Below are positions 1-12,600 of a stretch of 64,000 nt of DNA, piece by piece (positions within the stretch are counted from its first letter, which is position 1; the number at the start of each line of letters is the position of its first letter). Below the pieces are notes generated by a model. It was not told where the DNA came from. It did no database searches and saw only the letters and a program-made list of their open reading frames with translations. Made by a program: the position numbers and the translations under genes. The DNA is taken from the NCBI GenBank assembly GCA_016169945.1, contig JADLSH010000153.1, positions 868,001 through 932,000 of the forward strand, in the 5' to 3' direction. The DNA is from Trachythela sp. YZ-2020 (Eukaryota; Cnidaria; Anthozoa; Malacalcyonacea; Clavulariidae).

Positions 1-142
1 TTCTTCACTGAAGACATCAAATTGTAGATGATCCTTGTTTCAGTATCAAACTGTTGAAATCAAGAAGTTGCTTGTTGCAAATATAACAGTCATGTTAAAA
101 ATATTGAAAATAAATGTCTGTGAATGCACTTTTTATTTCTTG

Positions 143-1381
143 CTAAGGAACTGGATCAACTAAACCTTTTGTTGCAAACTTGTCTCCAGTATGTGTTCTA
201 TTATGTCTTGCTAAAGAGACTGAATATGAAAATCTTTTCTTACAAACGTCACATTCATAAGGTGTTTCTCCACTATGCTGTATCATCTTGTGTACTGGTA
301 AATAGCTAGATCTACTGAATCGTTTGCTGCAAACATCACATTTGTAAGGTTTGTCTCCAGTATGTGTTATTTTATGTCTTGCTAAGGAGCTTGAAGTTGT
401 AAATTGTTTCTTGCAAACATCACATTTGAAAGGTTTTTGTCCTGTGTGCATTCCTTTATGAACTATTAAGGAACTAGACTGAATAAATCTTTTACAGCAA
501 ATGTCACATTCATGAGGTTTTTCTCCAGTGTGAGATCTTTTATGGCGTGCTAAGCTGGATGATTCAGTAAATCTTTGGCGGCAAACATCACATTCATAAG
601 GTTTGTCTCCATTGTGTGTTCTTTTGTGTGTTTTTAAGTGGCTTGAATTTGAAAACTGTTTCCTACAAACATCACATTCATATGGTTTTTCACCTGTGTG
701 TACTGCTCTTTTGTGTCTTGTTAAGTTGTTAGAATTTGTAAATCCTGTTTTGCAAACATCACATTGATAGGGTTTGTCACCAGTATGTGTTCTTTTATGT
801 GTTTGTAAGTTGCTTGATGTAGAAAATTTTTTGTTACAAACATCACATTCGTAAGGTTTCTCTCCTGTATGTGCTCTTTTATGTTGTTGTAAGCTAGTAA
901 GTTGAGAATACCTTTTGTCACAAACATCACATTCATAAGGTTTGTCTCCAGTGTGTGTTCTTTCGTGTACTTGTAAGTTGCTTGAAATGGAAAATCTTTT
1001 GTTACAAACATAACATTCATAAGGTTTCTCTCCAGTATGTGTTCTTTTATGTCTCACTAATTGACTTCTCCTTGAAAATATTTTCATACAAACATCACAT
1101 TTATGAGGTTTTTCGCCAGTATGTGTTCTTCCATGGTCTACTAAGCCCGATAATCGAGTAAATCTTTTGTTACAAACATCACATTGAAAAGGTTTCTCTC
1201 CAGTGTGTGTTCTTTTGTGTAGTCCCAAATGACTTGAATATATAAATATTTTGTTACAAACATCACATTCATAGGGTTTGTCGTCAGTATGGTATCCTTG
1301 ATGTCTTACTAAAACACGTTTACTTGAAAATATCTTGTTACAAGTCTCGCATTCCATTCCGATATTTAATATAGTCAACAA
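143..1381 (-). CDS. C2H2 zinc-finger protein with 14 tandem fingers
   Basis: This is a single-exon 412-residue protein made almost wholly of C2H2 zinc fingers. Fourteen units of C-x2-C-x12-H-x3/4-H run from about residue 11 to 400, joined by TGEKPY/TGDKPY linkers typical of tandem DNA-binding arrays. Fingers 8 and 13 have four residues between the histidines. There is no KRAB, ZAD, BTB or SCAN domain; the 8 residues before the first Cys and about 12 after the last His are all that lies outside the array. Such proteins are normally nuclear sequence-specific DNA binders; the target cannot be read here. The first Met is used, though Met9 is also possible. A DNA element lies only about 190 bp upstream of the start. 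The bases between finger-contact residues are very similar from unit to unit, which suggests recent finger duplication. The frame is fully open. Confidence 0.9.
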   Translation of the reverse strand: MLTILNIGMECETCNKIFSSKRVLVRHQGYHTDDKPYECDVCNKIFIYSSHLGLHKRTHTGEKPFQCDVCNKRFTRLSGLVDHGRTHTGEKPHKCDVCMKIFSRRSQLVRHKRTHTGEKPYECYVCNKRFSISSNLQVHERTHTGDKPYECDVCDKRYSQLTSLQQHKRAHTGEKPYECDVCNKKFSTSSNLQTHKRTHTGDKPYQCDVCKTGFTNSNNLTRHKRAVHTGEKPYECDVCRKQFSNSSHLKTHKRTHNGDKPYECDVCRQRFTESSSLARHKRSHTGEKPHECDICCKRFIQSSSLIVHKGMHTGQKPFKCDVCKKQFTTSSSLARHKITHTGDKPYKCDVCSKRFSRSSYLPVHKMIQHSGETPYECDVCKKRFSYSVSLARHNRTHTGDKFATKGLVDPVP

Positions 1382-2590
1382 CGAACAATATCACACGTAT
1401 TTTCGGTATTTATAGTAAAATTCCAGCTTTAAAACAAGTTAAGTTTGTCCTTTGAGTACCAGAAGTTCCTTAGTTTGTTTTGCAACAGTGTCTACAAAAT
1501 TTTATAGCAAAATTCGACATGAATCTTCTCACAAATTCACAAAGCAATCAACAACATGGCCGTTCATAGTTCAATCCACTGAGCTAAATATATCTGGAGG
1601 ACGTGCTGCTAATGTATGCCAGGCAGAAAAGTGAAGCCAAAAACATGGCGGATTTTGACGTCAAATGACGCCATTGCCATGACGACTGGTCCCAAATGCC
1701 AATGGTAATTACCACTGACCAGGCTCAATTCTGAGCCCGCTACAATATTCACACCCCCCTGGTTTTTGAAAAAATATAAATTTAACCAGCTTTTGCCGTG
1801 AAATCTCGATGTTTTGGAATTTTCGATATATTTTTTCGACCTTTAACAATTTATTTGAAGACATACAAGTCGTACACGATATTCTCGTCCATGAAAGACA
1901 GCAAACAAAGATTAAAACCTCGAGAAATGTGGGAAAAGACGGTGTTTGAACTTTGAAGCGATGCTGCAGTAACCAGTATAGCTGACAGGTATATTTTATT
2001 AATTTCACCGTTCACATATACCTCGACATAACTATGGATATTTCGTGAAAAAATGGCAAGACTGATGATAAAATATACTTTATTTGTTATAATTGTTTAT
2101 AAGCAAACCGTCCCCTTGTAGGCTTGTACAGCATGAGTATTAAAAATGTCCTATTTTAGCCATGAGTATTTGTAGAAACTAGTCAAACCACAATACTATA
2201 AGCTTTGTTTTTTACTCGATGTTCCCCACAAAGCAAAGGGGTATTTTGTATAAAAATGTTAGAATTTCATATTTTCAATTTTATACTAGTTTGTCAGTTA
2301 GTTGTATATTTGGGCTTAGAAATATTTTTCTGTCAGCTGTATATAATGCTTAATTAAATTATGGTGCCCTTAGGTTGGGGTGCGCCAATCTTTAAGATTC
2401 TTAGGTTGGGTATATTCTTCATTTACCACAACTGTGGTGATTGTATTTCCTACATTTTCTGATATGACTTTTTATCATGAACTAGTGAAGAGTATCCGGG
2501 ATAATTGCCCACAAGTGCATGCACCCACAGTTCTAGTGTATCAACAATCTTTTGTTCTCTTGCCAGGATATAATAACATGCTTTACCCCT

Positions 2591-2694
2591 TTAACAACTG
2601 ATTGTACCCTACCATGGAAGAGTAAAATCGTCTGGCATTTGACAGAGTAAAATACTCCCAGACACTGGCAAATTGTTTTGTTAACTCACTAACA
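2591..2694. repeat. TTAA-ended ~105-bp MITE (diverged copy)
   Basis: This is a diverged member of a short repeat seen nine times in the window. It begins and ends with TTAAC and contains the family core, in which 'gagtaaaat', 'tctggcattt' and 'gacagagtaaaat' recur. It lies inside the 4.3 kb element. Confidence 0.55.
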
Positions 2695-3466
2695 GTGTTT
2701 TCAGTAATTATTGTCATAGCAGGCTGAATTTCAAAAATAGGTGTCTGTTCTCAAAATTTCCAGATGAAAGACAGATATAGATTTTGCAAATAAATAAAGA
2801 AATAGGCGGCTTTGAAAGGCCTAATAGCATAGACAGATTTTCATATTTATTTCTAGGGGGGTGCCAGAAGTTTTCGGGGGGTGAGCTGGCGAGGTAACAC
2901 AAGGCGTCACCAAACGTTGTGCTCAGCCCCCAGTGAGGTCCAGGGGTGGAGCCGGTAATAGGCAGCGGTAAACCGCCGGTAACTGCCTCTTATTGAAAAC
3001 ACTGCACTAACTGGCAGTACCCTAGTACATATACAAAGGAAACATAAAGCCAGATTTCCATTAATTAAAATTACAACCACAAAATCTGGACCAGTTGCAT
3101 TTGCAGTCTATTTTTACAATTTTGCAACAAGGCAATTGTGACAATTACTATTTGAGCCATTATCTGGCAGTACCTAACCACTGAAGAGAAAAATTAGCCT
3201 TTCTCACACCACCATTTTTGGGGTACTGCCTTCTCCAGATCAGATAATGTAAGCACTGAAAATGTGATTTTCCATAAAACAGTGTAGTTGTAAGTATAAG
3301 CATTGTGGTGTTAGATTTTTCACAGCATTTATAAAACAGTACCCCAAAAATGGCAGATTTGGGCCTTTGTGAGAAAGGCTAATTGTCTGGCATTGGATAG
3401 TTAAGTACTAAAGTAGGGGTCTTTGCCAAATAATAAGTTAACAAGAGACACTGGCAGATAGTTTTC

Positions 3467-3577
3467 TTAACCCATTAACTGGTAGTACCTTACCACAGAC
3501 TAGTACATATGTTTGTCATTAGACAAAGGAAAATACTAAAGTAATGCATCTAGGCGCTTTGCCAGCTAATGGGTTAA
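3467..3577. repeat. TTAA-ended 111-bp MITE
   Basis: The left end TTAACCCATTAACTGG and right end CCAGCTAATGGGTTAA are inverted copies. The termini are TTAA on both sides, as in the other copies. It lies inside the 1577-5899 element, so it should be younger than that insertion. Confidence 0.75.
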
Positions 3578-5937
3578 TGGAACCCAGGCTTGACTAACAG
3601 AACAAATCAGTAAGTCACAGTAATTTATAAATATATATTTGTAACAAAAGGAGGATAAATTCATTTTAGCAACAAACAATCACAAACAATTAAATAAGTA
3701 ACTTCTTCCTTGGATTTTGCAAAAAAAACAACATGGGGATTTGACATTTTTGATTGAGCGAGTATCAAATTCCCCATCCACAGGTCAAAAATCTCTATCA
3801 AGTTGGAAAGAGACCTCAGTGGCGAGTCACTACTCACTTGCATTGCATCAGCTGATTGGTATGCAATACTATGCATGGTGTCAAATTCCCTTAGTTTGTC
3901 CCTCCCCTTGGACTTAACATTGACAGGTGCATAAAAGGTTAAGACAATCACAGAGCAAAATGTGTAAAGTTACTGTAAAGTTGTCATTACATTGTTATGC
4001 CAGTACTTTTAAATATTATTTGATATTTCATTTATATACATTTCTATCTGTACTAGTGTGAAATTGTTCCATAATTATATAGGTTATAATAGAGACAGAC
4101 GATTCGGAACAGACTTGTCCAACAATCGGAAAGGCAATGAAAGCATGTGCCACATATCCAGCATACTATTCCTATATATTGAAATTATAAAATGTTATTA
4201 GGTGCTAAAACATGTGGGGTCATGCAAAATTGGGAGAAATATATTGTATTGGTGGGTTTCACCACATGTTACAGGGCAGCAGATGGTGGTCAACAGCAAC
4301 TTCAGAAGCGTTGGCACTTATAGGAGCAAGAAAATGAAACTACATCTCTCAATTTTATATATTTGCTTTCAAATACAAGACTACTATGCATAATGAAAAC
4401 AATTATCATTATTTTTTCACTTTGATAAATGCAGGTTGACCACCAATTGCATGATAATGCTCAGTGAAACCCACCTAGTAGACACTGTGGATTCAAAATT
4501 CTCTATAAATTCAAACAGTACAACATTATGACTTGAATAAAGAAGTAATAGTACATATGTGATGCACAGTCTGATGTACAGGCAAACTGCCCCCAAAGGC
4601 CACATTTGTGACAGCGACCTAATTCAAATGAAGTAAAATATTTTTTTAATATTCAGAGACTGGTTTGGGTGGGTGTGTGTATTCATAAAATTTTAGTGGA
4701 TGCTGTCCATCCATAGCTTACATTTTCAATTTTTCATATTGAAAATATGTAACATATTTCAATTCCTATAAACCCCCTGCTTCTATTTCAGGGTCTTGCA
4801 ATTTTGGTAAACCTAACCCTTTCTCCTTTTAGGGGTTTCACCTTTCTTGAGCCATTGAACCAACAAAATGAACCATTGAAGCATAATGGATCCATACAGT
4901 ATTGGGTTAACCAGCTGGCCTATCTACCTTACATTACCTTACACTCTTGTAAACTCTATCATTAAGCCACATTAATGCAGCCTACTTTATTATTTTACTC
5001 AATTTAATGCCAGACAATTTAACTTATCAAGGAGAAAGTGTTGTGCATAAAAGCAAAATTATGCATTTAAAAGAGCAAAAGCACGAACCTGAGACTTCTG
5101 AGATATTGTTGACACAGCATGACAGCATCTGGCAGCAGCATCATTCTTTGCCCAACCTGTTGCATCCTGTCAACACTGAAATGTTCTGAGCAAAGATGAC
5201 TTCCTTTCGTCGGGAATAAACTCAACTACTGCTTTATAGGTTTTGATGCCATTTCCCACATAAAATGAGAGTCCTATCCAGTCTATCTACTACTGCAAAA
5301 TACCAAAAAAATATGGAAATGAAAAAACTATTATATACAGCTAGAAATATTGACTGCTGCTATAAACAAACCTAAAATTTTGCATGACTATACAAAACAT
5401 TAGCTAAATTTTATCAAAGAAAAGAGATAGCTAGGTTGATAAGCTTTATACATGGCAATTTTTTGTTTAAAAACGATTTTTTACGCCATTTCTGCTTGTA
5501 CAATTTACACTATGTGAAAATTAAAATTGAGCAAGGTGTATAGGCCTGCAGTAAAAACTACAAAGTATAAAGAGTTTCATGGATTCTTACCAGTGAGAAG
5601 AAATATTTTTCTTTGATAAAGAATTGTGGCAGCCAAATGCGCGGCAAAAACTCCAAAAAGGCATTTTTCTCTCGTCGTTGTTGGATAAACAGCAAGGCCG
5701 GGAAAAAATAAATAAAAATATTTGTGCAAAAACCAGGGGGGCAAACACTTTGTTTGAAGCTTAGGATCGCGGTTTGTCAGTGGTAATTACCATGGGCATT
5801 TGGGACCAATTGACGTCAGCAAATGCCGAAATCCGCCATGTTTTTGGCTTCACTTTTCACTGCCGTGCACGTCCTCCAGTAATATAGTATAGCTCAGTGG
5901 TTCAATCCAGCCAGTGGTTCAATGAGTCAATGGTTTT

Positions 5938-6152
5938 CACTTGTTTCCATCTATCAAACTGACGTTACGCAATTTTCAAAGATTTTCATATTCGTTTTTC
6001 TTGATTTTTCTTCATCAATTTGGTTAGGGTTAGGTTTAGGGTAGGTTTTGGGTTAGGGTGGGTTTTAGGGTTAGGGTCAGTTACAAAGTTTTTAACTTTA
6101 CTTCAAACTTGAAAAAATGACGTAACGTCAGTTTGGTAGATGGAAACAAGTG
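5938..6152. mobile_element. 215-bp MITE with internal telomere-like repeats
   Basis: The ends CACTTGTTTCCATCTATCAA and its near-perfect inverse (to 6152) form terminal inverted repeats of about 35 bp that also contain TGACGTTACG. The middle (about 6024-6080) is a degenerate run of TTAGGG, TTTAGGG and TTTTGGG units. The sequence is bounded by inverted repeats and lies between host sequences, so it is an interstitial mobile element and not a chromosome end. No clear target duplication was found. Confidence 0.75.
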
Positions 6153-6636
6153 GCGACCGAGTTCAATGTGTAATTATGGTAAGGGTATTAATGGATTTTG
6201 GTGGATATTATGAGGACGTTCATGGGCAAATCAATTTGTATCAAGACGTTTAAATGGTTTAATACAACTGAACAGTCACAAAATAAGAAATTGAGAATTC
6301 GTAAACTTTATATTTAATATAGATTACTGATGATTCCTTCAAATAAAGACAAAGTGCATTTTGATTATTTTGTTTGACTTTTGCCGTAACCCGAAATTGT
6401 CCCAACAAATTGCAAAGTGTACTCTTATGTCATGCGAAGTCCTGTCATATACTTCCTGTTCCCATGACAACATCATTAAACGATGAAAACAAAGCAATCT
6501 CCTTGACTTCCCTCATACAAAATAGAAAATACCAAAACCACGGCATAGAACGTTCATAATTAAAAGCTTACAGAGAAGATATAGGTCGTTGATTGAGATA
6601 TAACTGTCATAAGTTCAATATTTTTTTATTGTAAAT

Positions 6637-9600
6637 ATGAAATCTATCGAGAGAAACGGGGAGACATCCACAGAAAAGGCACATTTTTATGAAGAACCTT
6701 TCGAATTTCCTTCCAGCAACTTCAAGGTAAACACGCTTAAACTATTAAAGGCATTGATTTAGCGTTCGCCCGTCTTAGTTTAGCGGTATTTTCCACATAA
6801 AGTTTGGAGTTAAATGCTACTAAGGTAACATTAGATTCACTATTGGCGTTGATGGGGCTTTCAACCAAAATAAATTGCGACTTTTGTCTACAGAAGGGAC
6901 AATGATTATAAATTAATAGAAGTAACTATTATACCGTTTATTGATGTTTGGGGCCTGATTGCATGATAGGGTGACAGTAATAGCAGGGTATAACCCTACC
7001 AAGATGTTCGGTAAAAAAATAGTGAGTGTTTAACCATGAGGTACTAGGGGCCTGTTCATATGATCCCGCTTACCGAGACGTCTGCCTACCTATGATCTCG
7101 CCTCCTAGTACTTTTACTATAAAAATTTACATCATGTTCATATGAGAAAGGGCTGGCCCGCTTGGCGAGATCTCGCCTCTGTGAGTCGAGACCATAGGTA
7201 GGCGGGATGAAAAATATTCCATATGAACACGCCAGCCAGCCTACCGGGATGAAATTGAGAATCCAAATTTCCGATTTTGCAGCTTAATTTGACGATTTTT
7301 ACGTAGTTTTATGTTTGTTTTACAATCAAGCATAAAATATGTTGCTAAACCAATGCTTTTTATTGCATGAAATGTACATGTTTTGCAACGCTAATTATAG
7401 AACAACATTGTAATTTCATCTCGGCAAGCGGAATGAAAAAACTCCATATGAACACACAGAAATATTCGTCCCACTAGGCGAGACGTCTCGGCAAGAGTTT
7501 GGGATTGTTAATGATTGATACAGTGTTGTTTATCTGATAAACTACTTTATCTGATAAATATTAGTGATTTCCGATATGCCAGGTTTTCTTGGCAATGTTT
7601 ACTATCACAATAGCCGAATTCATATTAGGGCCGGGAAACTCGTTTTCATATTAGGGACGAGTTTCCCGTCTAAGACGCGTTTCCCGTCCCTAATATGAAT
7701 TCTGCTAATATCGCATTACTTACTACCGCACTGCCCAAGCACTGTTCAAAGTGCTAGTATGTGTGCTTTATATGAGTTCTGTTATTCGGAGTTCAGGATT
7801 AAAAATTAACCAGCCCACCTACAACTACAAGCATTACTGTCCAGTCTGTAATATCTCAAAGGATGTAAATTGTTAATTGTGAAATGTGAAGTGATTTGGC
7901 GTACGATCACTGGTAAGTTTGCCGTCAACTTCATGAATATTCGCCGTCTACTTTTCTTTGTTTAAGTCCAGTTCTATGAATTATATATTTATTCAAACTC
8001 CTGAATGTGTTGTTTCTTGCACATTTTTGTTTTATACGATGTTTTATAATTCTCAGAATTCTGTCAAATTGCCTCCCAAAATGCAAGAAATGGCATTTCA
8101 GGGGCTCTAAGTTTCAAATTTTTTCCGGGGGGGGGGGCGCATGCCCCCCAGTGTCCTGAGAAACAGAAAATTCCGATTGGTTGAAATAGTTGATTGACAG
8201 ATCTACTGGTGGAATGAGTTACTAATAAACTAACATTTTAGTTGTATTTTGAATGTGTGAGAGCTTTACCAATTATTAGCAATCATATCTTTCCTAAATG
8301 GAAAAGACGTCCTATGTGTTTTTCAAACAGGCTTCGGGGAAAGCTTGATTTTTCTATTGTTTATTATGGCCAAGCATAGATTCTCATCTGAACCTTATTC
8401 TGTGTCAGAACCATCTTGTGTGGTTCCAGATGATGTATAAATTATATTTTGTTGTGATGCTGTTGAAAAGTCAGTGGATGATCAAGTCTTCAGAATTGAC
8501 CAACCTTTACCAGGATCGTAGTGCCATACCTGCATTCAGAGAAGCCTTTGGCAAGTTGTCAATTAGTAACACTCGGATCATTTTGCAGTCAAGGAAAACT
8601 TTGTTTATAATAAATTTGAACAAGTGTCGCGATTGTATTTGTAGTTCCATTATATATGTTTGACATAGGATGATAATTTTTCAACTATAATCATGTCGAA
8701 TCTTTATGGTAATTTACAGTACAACAAGATTTAATTGTAAATATAAAAACAAGTTGTGTCAATTTGTGTCAGTTTGATATTACAAACTTTGTTATAAAGG
8801 GCCAAGGGAATTCACACTATAGTGTTTTCACCTATTCCCTTGTTAAAGATTGAACCCTTTACACAAAGGAAATACTTTTCCATAAATCTTTTGGTTTTCT
8901 ACCACAATTTTTACAAGCTTTATAATATGGAAAAACAATGCATGAATAGTTAGACATAAGGACATTCATAAGTATAACACCAGATACAGTGACAATAAGC
9001 ATATAAAATTCTTCCCATTATTCACAATAGTTCTAGAAAAGGTCAAACTGGAATGCTCGGCACTCATTTTATTATAATGGAGCTAAGATTTTTAATAAGT
9101 TTATTAACAATCCTATGAAACACTAAATGGATATTTTTAATATGTATGGTAGCAAATAGATGTTTTTAATATGTAATTAGTATATTACTATATACCTACA
9201 GTACTGTATATGTACTTTGTTAGCTTATATATTTTTTGTATTTTATTCTACACAGAACCCTCATTGATAGCAGTTTCTAATAACTGAAGAGGATATCCTG
9301 TTTAAATATGTTCAAATAATTATTATTTTTATTATTAATACACAGCTGTAAATAGTCATTTGTTTACAACAGTCTTCGCTCAACACTTGCTCCGCCCAAA
9401 TATGAAATATGAGCAAGTCTCGAGCAATGAGCCTTGCTTAATTAAGTGTGAAAACTTCAATTTCAATAGACCTGTCCACAGTCCCTCCTTTTCCCGCGCA
9501 TCTTTCCATAGAGGGACTGGGTAAACTCTTTGGTCACCCTGACTCACTGCCCTGACTTAAGTGGCAGTCAGCGCAATGTTCAGAAGAACCCATAGACTAG

Positions 9601-12600
9601 TTAGGGTTACCCAGCAGACTAGACTTGCTCCAAGTCTGTATTTCAAAGGGGTTTATATTTGGGAGTTTATAAATGGCACACAAATTGGAGGAATTTAAAG
9701 GCGGGCCGGGGGCGAGAAAATTGGGAGAGGAGAGACAGACTTGTTTCCCTTGCAGGAATTCGAATCCTATTATGATTTTGGCACAAAGGTTTATTGACAA
9801 CTTTGCGCGGCTTTGCGGTGCCGATATTCAACACTTAATTATTACTTCGCCAATGCTATCATCATTGCTGGTCTATTGTAGTTTCGTAGCAGCTTAACTC
9901 CCAAATAGAAACCTCTTTGAGAGACAGACTTGGGGCAAGTCTACCAGCAAGAAGGAAACAGTCAAGAACCTGGAACATGACCACTGTTTGATAGAAGCAA
10001 CTCGAATGAACTCTTCTCACATGTGCATGCAATCTCAAGGCATAAGAATTATAATCAGCCTCCATGCAATGTACACCCCTATAAAAGTGCTCTAAGATTT
10101 ACTATTAAAACGTTATGAAAATAATCGGCTATCAAAAACTTAATTAATTAGTTTATATTCACAATCGCAGCCCATAATACTAGATCCTTTAAAAATTGCA
10201 GAGTTTCCAAAGAATATCTCAGTATTTGCCATTTGTTTTCAGCGTTCAACATTAGCACCACTACCACCGTCTGTTTCCAAAGGATTACATCAACCTTCAC
10301 CATATGTAACAACAACTGGCTCAACGCATGATCGCAAGTTTCATCAGTCACCATTGCTTCAACCAGTTTATAAGAAAGCTCCAAGATCATTGAAAGTACA
10401 ATATGTTGAAGATGCTATTTCAACGGTTAGTCCTAGGTTATCTTGATGATGCTACTCTCAGTGGCTCCACATTGGGCAAACTGAGATTCATAATCATTAG
10501 ATTTAAGAACATAAGATATATTATATAATATATACTGATTCAAAAGAACTCGACCAAGTTCAGTAGGAACTCAGACCTCGTAGCTCAGTTGATAGAACAT
10601 TGGACTAGCAAACCAAAAGTCACAGGTTTGATTTCTACTGTGGTCAAGCAGTTTTTCAGCTTGCCTTGTGTGGAGCTACTGAGAGTAGCACCATATCTGA
10701 CCATCTAAAATTGATTTATCTGAGTTCTAACACCACAATCATTAGATCTATAAGGGGTTTTTATGTGAATATGTACATGCTTAATGCATTTGAAGCATGT
10801 AGATAATGGAGAAAAAATCATAAGAATCGTAGGGTACTGTAAGCCAGGAGTGATAGACAGTATAAATTGCAGGTTGGTTATTATTGCTGGTTTAACGTTC
10901 CATTACCGTTTGGGACTTCATTTGAACAAAAAATTACCCTGTCATAAACCTGTTTTCTCCTCCATATTACAGCTAAAGGTTAAACCCTGGAGAAGACCAC
11001 TAACTATGGGCAATCAAAGCAGTGAAATGAAAGACAAATATAAAGGAGAACCAGAAGTCACTTTAGAAACACAGTTTAACGAAAGATTTCAACCTCCAAA
11101 ATTACATGATCACCATGCTAATGGTCCAAGTAAGGTACGTCATGTGCAGAACAGAAGATATTTTGTTGATGAAATAGACCATGCATTTGCAGAATTATTC
11201 GTACGTTAAGCAATATATAACGCATGCATAACCTCAACTTCATCCTTTTGAAAACGGACAGAAACTTCAAACATCCTGTATAAGACTGAAAACAATTCAA
11301 AAGAAATCAGAATGAAGTCGAGGCTATGCGTGTATAATGCAGTATGCTCGACAGTAATTCTGCAAATGGTCTGTCCGAGCGAAGAACTAATTATATTGTA
11401 TCTAGTACGTATTGCACTTTGCGTATATCACTTTGCTCATCGTACGAAAAGTTTGCGAGTTGCAGAAAATGCAATGCAGTTACCAAGAACATTAACCATA
11501 AGTTCATGTATATAATAATTATACACTGTATATTGGGGTGATTCCAGTATACTTTATTAGTTGATAAAAATATGCACAGTCGTGACGGGGAGAAAATACA
11601 ATATATTAATCAGAATGTAAAAAGGCTCAAGAATATCTTTAATTGTAGGACGCACTGGAACATCCCAGAAAGAAAGACCAAAGTAACAACAAAATAATGT
11701 ACAAATCACTAAGCACGACATTTTGCAGTCTCGCAAAATCACACAATACGAAAAATTCCTCTTATATATTTCTAGAGTGTCAAATTAAAGAACCCTTCAA
11801 GAAGCTCTGTCTTTCTGAAAATTGATTTTTTCTATCATTTCATATAGGATCTTGTAAGATCAACTCAAAATGTGGAAGCTGCAGGTCGTATATATTATCC
11901 AAAAGATCGCGGGGTCTTGTCATATCATGGGGACATGTATTTGACAACCACGCAGCGTGATCATAGACGTTTTAATAAGTAAGTCGAAATTATTCTTTGA
12001 TTAAATCATCAAAGAATAGGGATACCAACCTCTTTCCCAGGGTCTCACCTTCGCCACACACCCCTGCTTCGGAGAGACCCTGGTACTGTCTGAGTGGTCA
12101 CGTGAGTCAAAGTCGTCTACTATACTCAATAGGGGTAGGCGATCCAGTCTGTTGTCATTGCGTTAATAAACAAAACAATTATCCCATATATGGTAATGAA
12201 ACTGTTCGTCTAATAATAGAATTTCTCTTGCGGAATTATTATTGTTCTGTCTTCTGAGTTCCTCATACTAAAATTCAATTTACTAACGATTTTCCTGATA
12301 AGTCTAACTTAGATTATTTCCTAACCGAAGTATAAGGCTCTCTTAACTTAGTTGCATGACGGCATTTGAAATTAAAGAATTGGTTAAAAACTCGTGTCTT
12401 TGTTCCCATTAAAGTTTCCCTCAAAACTTGTATTTCACTATATATTTGATGTGAGGTTCTATACTGTAGACAGTTTTAAACAATATTCACGATGTTGATT
12501 AAAGTATCTACCTGCCTGAACAATGTAGAAAAATCTTTTCAATGATGTTCGAAGTTTGTTATATATATATTTACAGGTAGTATTATTCTTCAACCGAGAT

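Larger units (their letters stand above)
1577..5899. mobile_element. Non-coding DNA transposon, 4.3 kb, long TIRs, 8-bp TSD
   Basis: The two ends are inverted copies of each other, starting CACTGAGCTA on the left and ending TAGCTCAGTG on the right. Imperfect similarity continues inward for about 200 bp, including CTGGAGGACGTGC and TGGTAATTACCACTGA. GTTCAATC directly flanks both ends (1569-1576 and 5900-5907), an 8-bp target duplication. I see no transposase or other credible coding region between the ends, so this is a non-autonomous element. Eight-base duplications are typical of hAT and a few other superfamilies; the superfamily is not settled. Two TTAA-ended MITEs lie inside it. The rest of the interior is AT-rich sequence in which I recognise nothing. 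Confidence 0.85.

Noticed and set aside
721..1020. Overlapping gene in another frame of the zinc-finger array
   Set aside because: The frame stays open only because the finger repeats are regular; its product is a repeating shadow (NVMFVTK units).
6024..6080. Chromosome end
   Set aside because: The TTAGGG-like units are few, degenerate and enclosed by inverted repeats, with ordinary sequence on both sides.
8418..9897. Short plus-strand genes within intron 1
   Set aside because: No exon signals or protein-like features; part of the sequence belongs to an inverted-repeat element.
10575..10645. Functional tRNA-Ala gene
   Set aside because: The acceptor and T arms do not pair well and the B box is altered (GGTTTGATTTC), so it is a tRNA-derived repeat.
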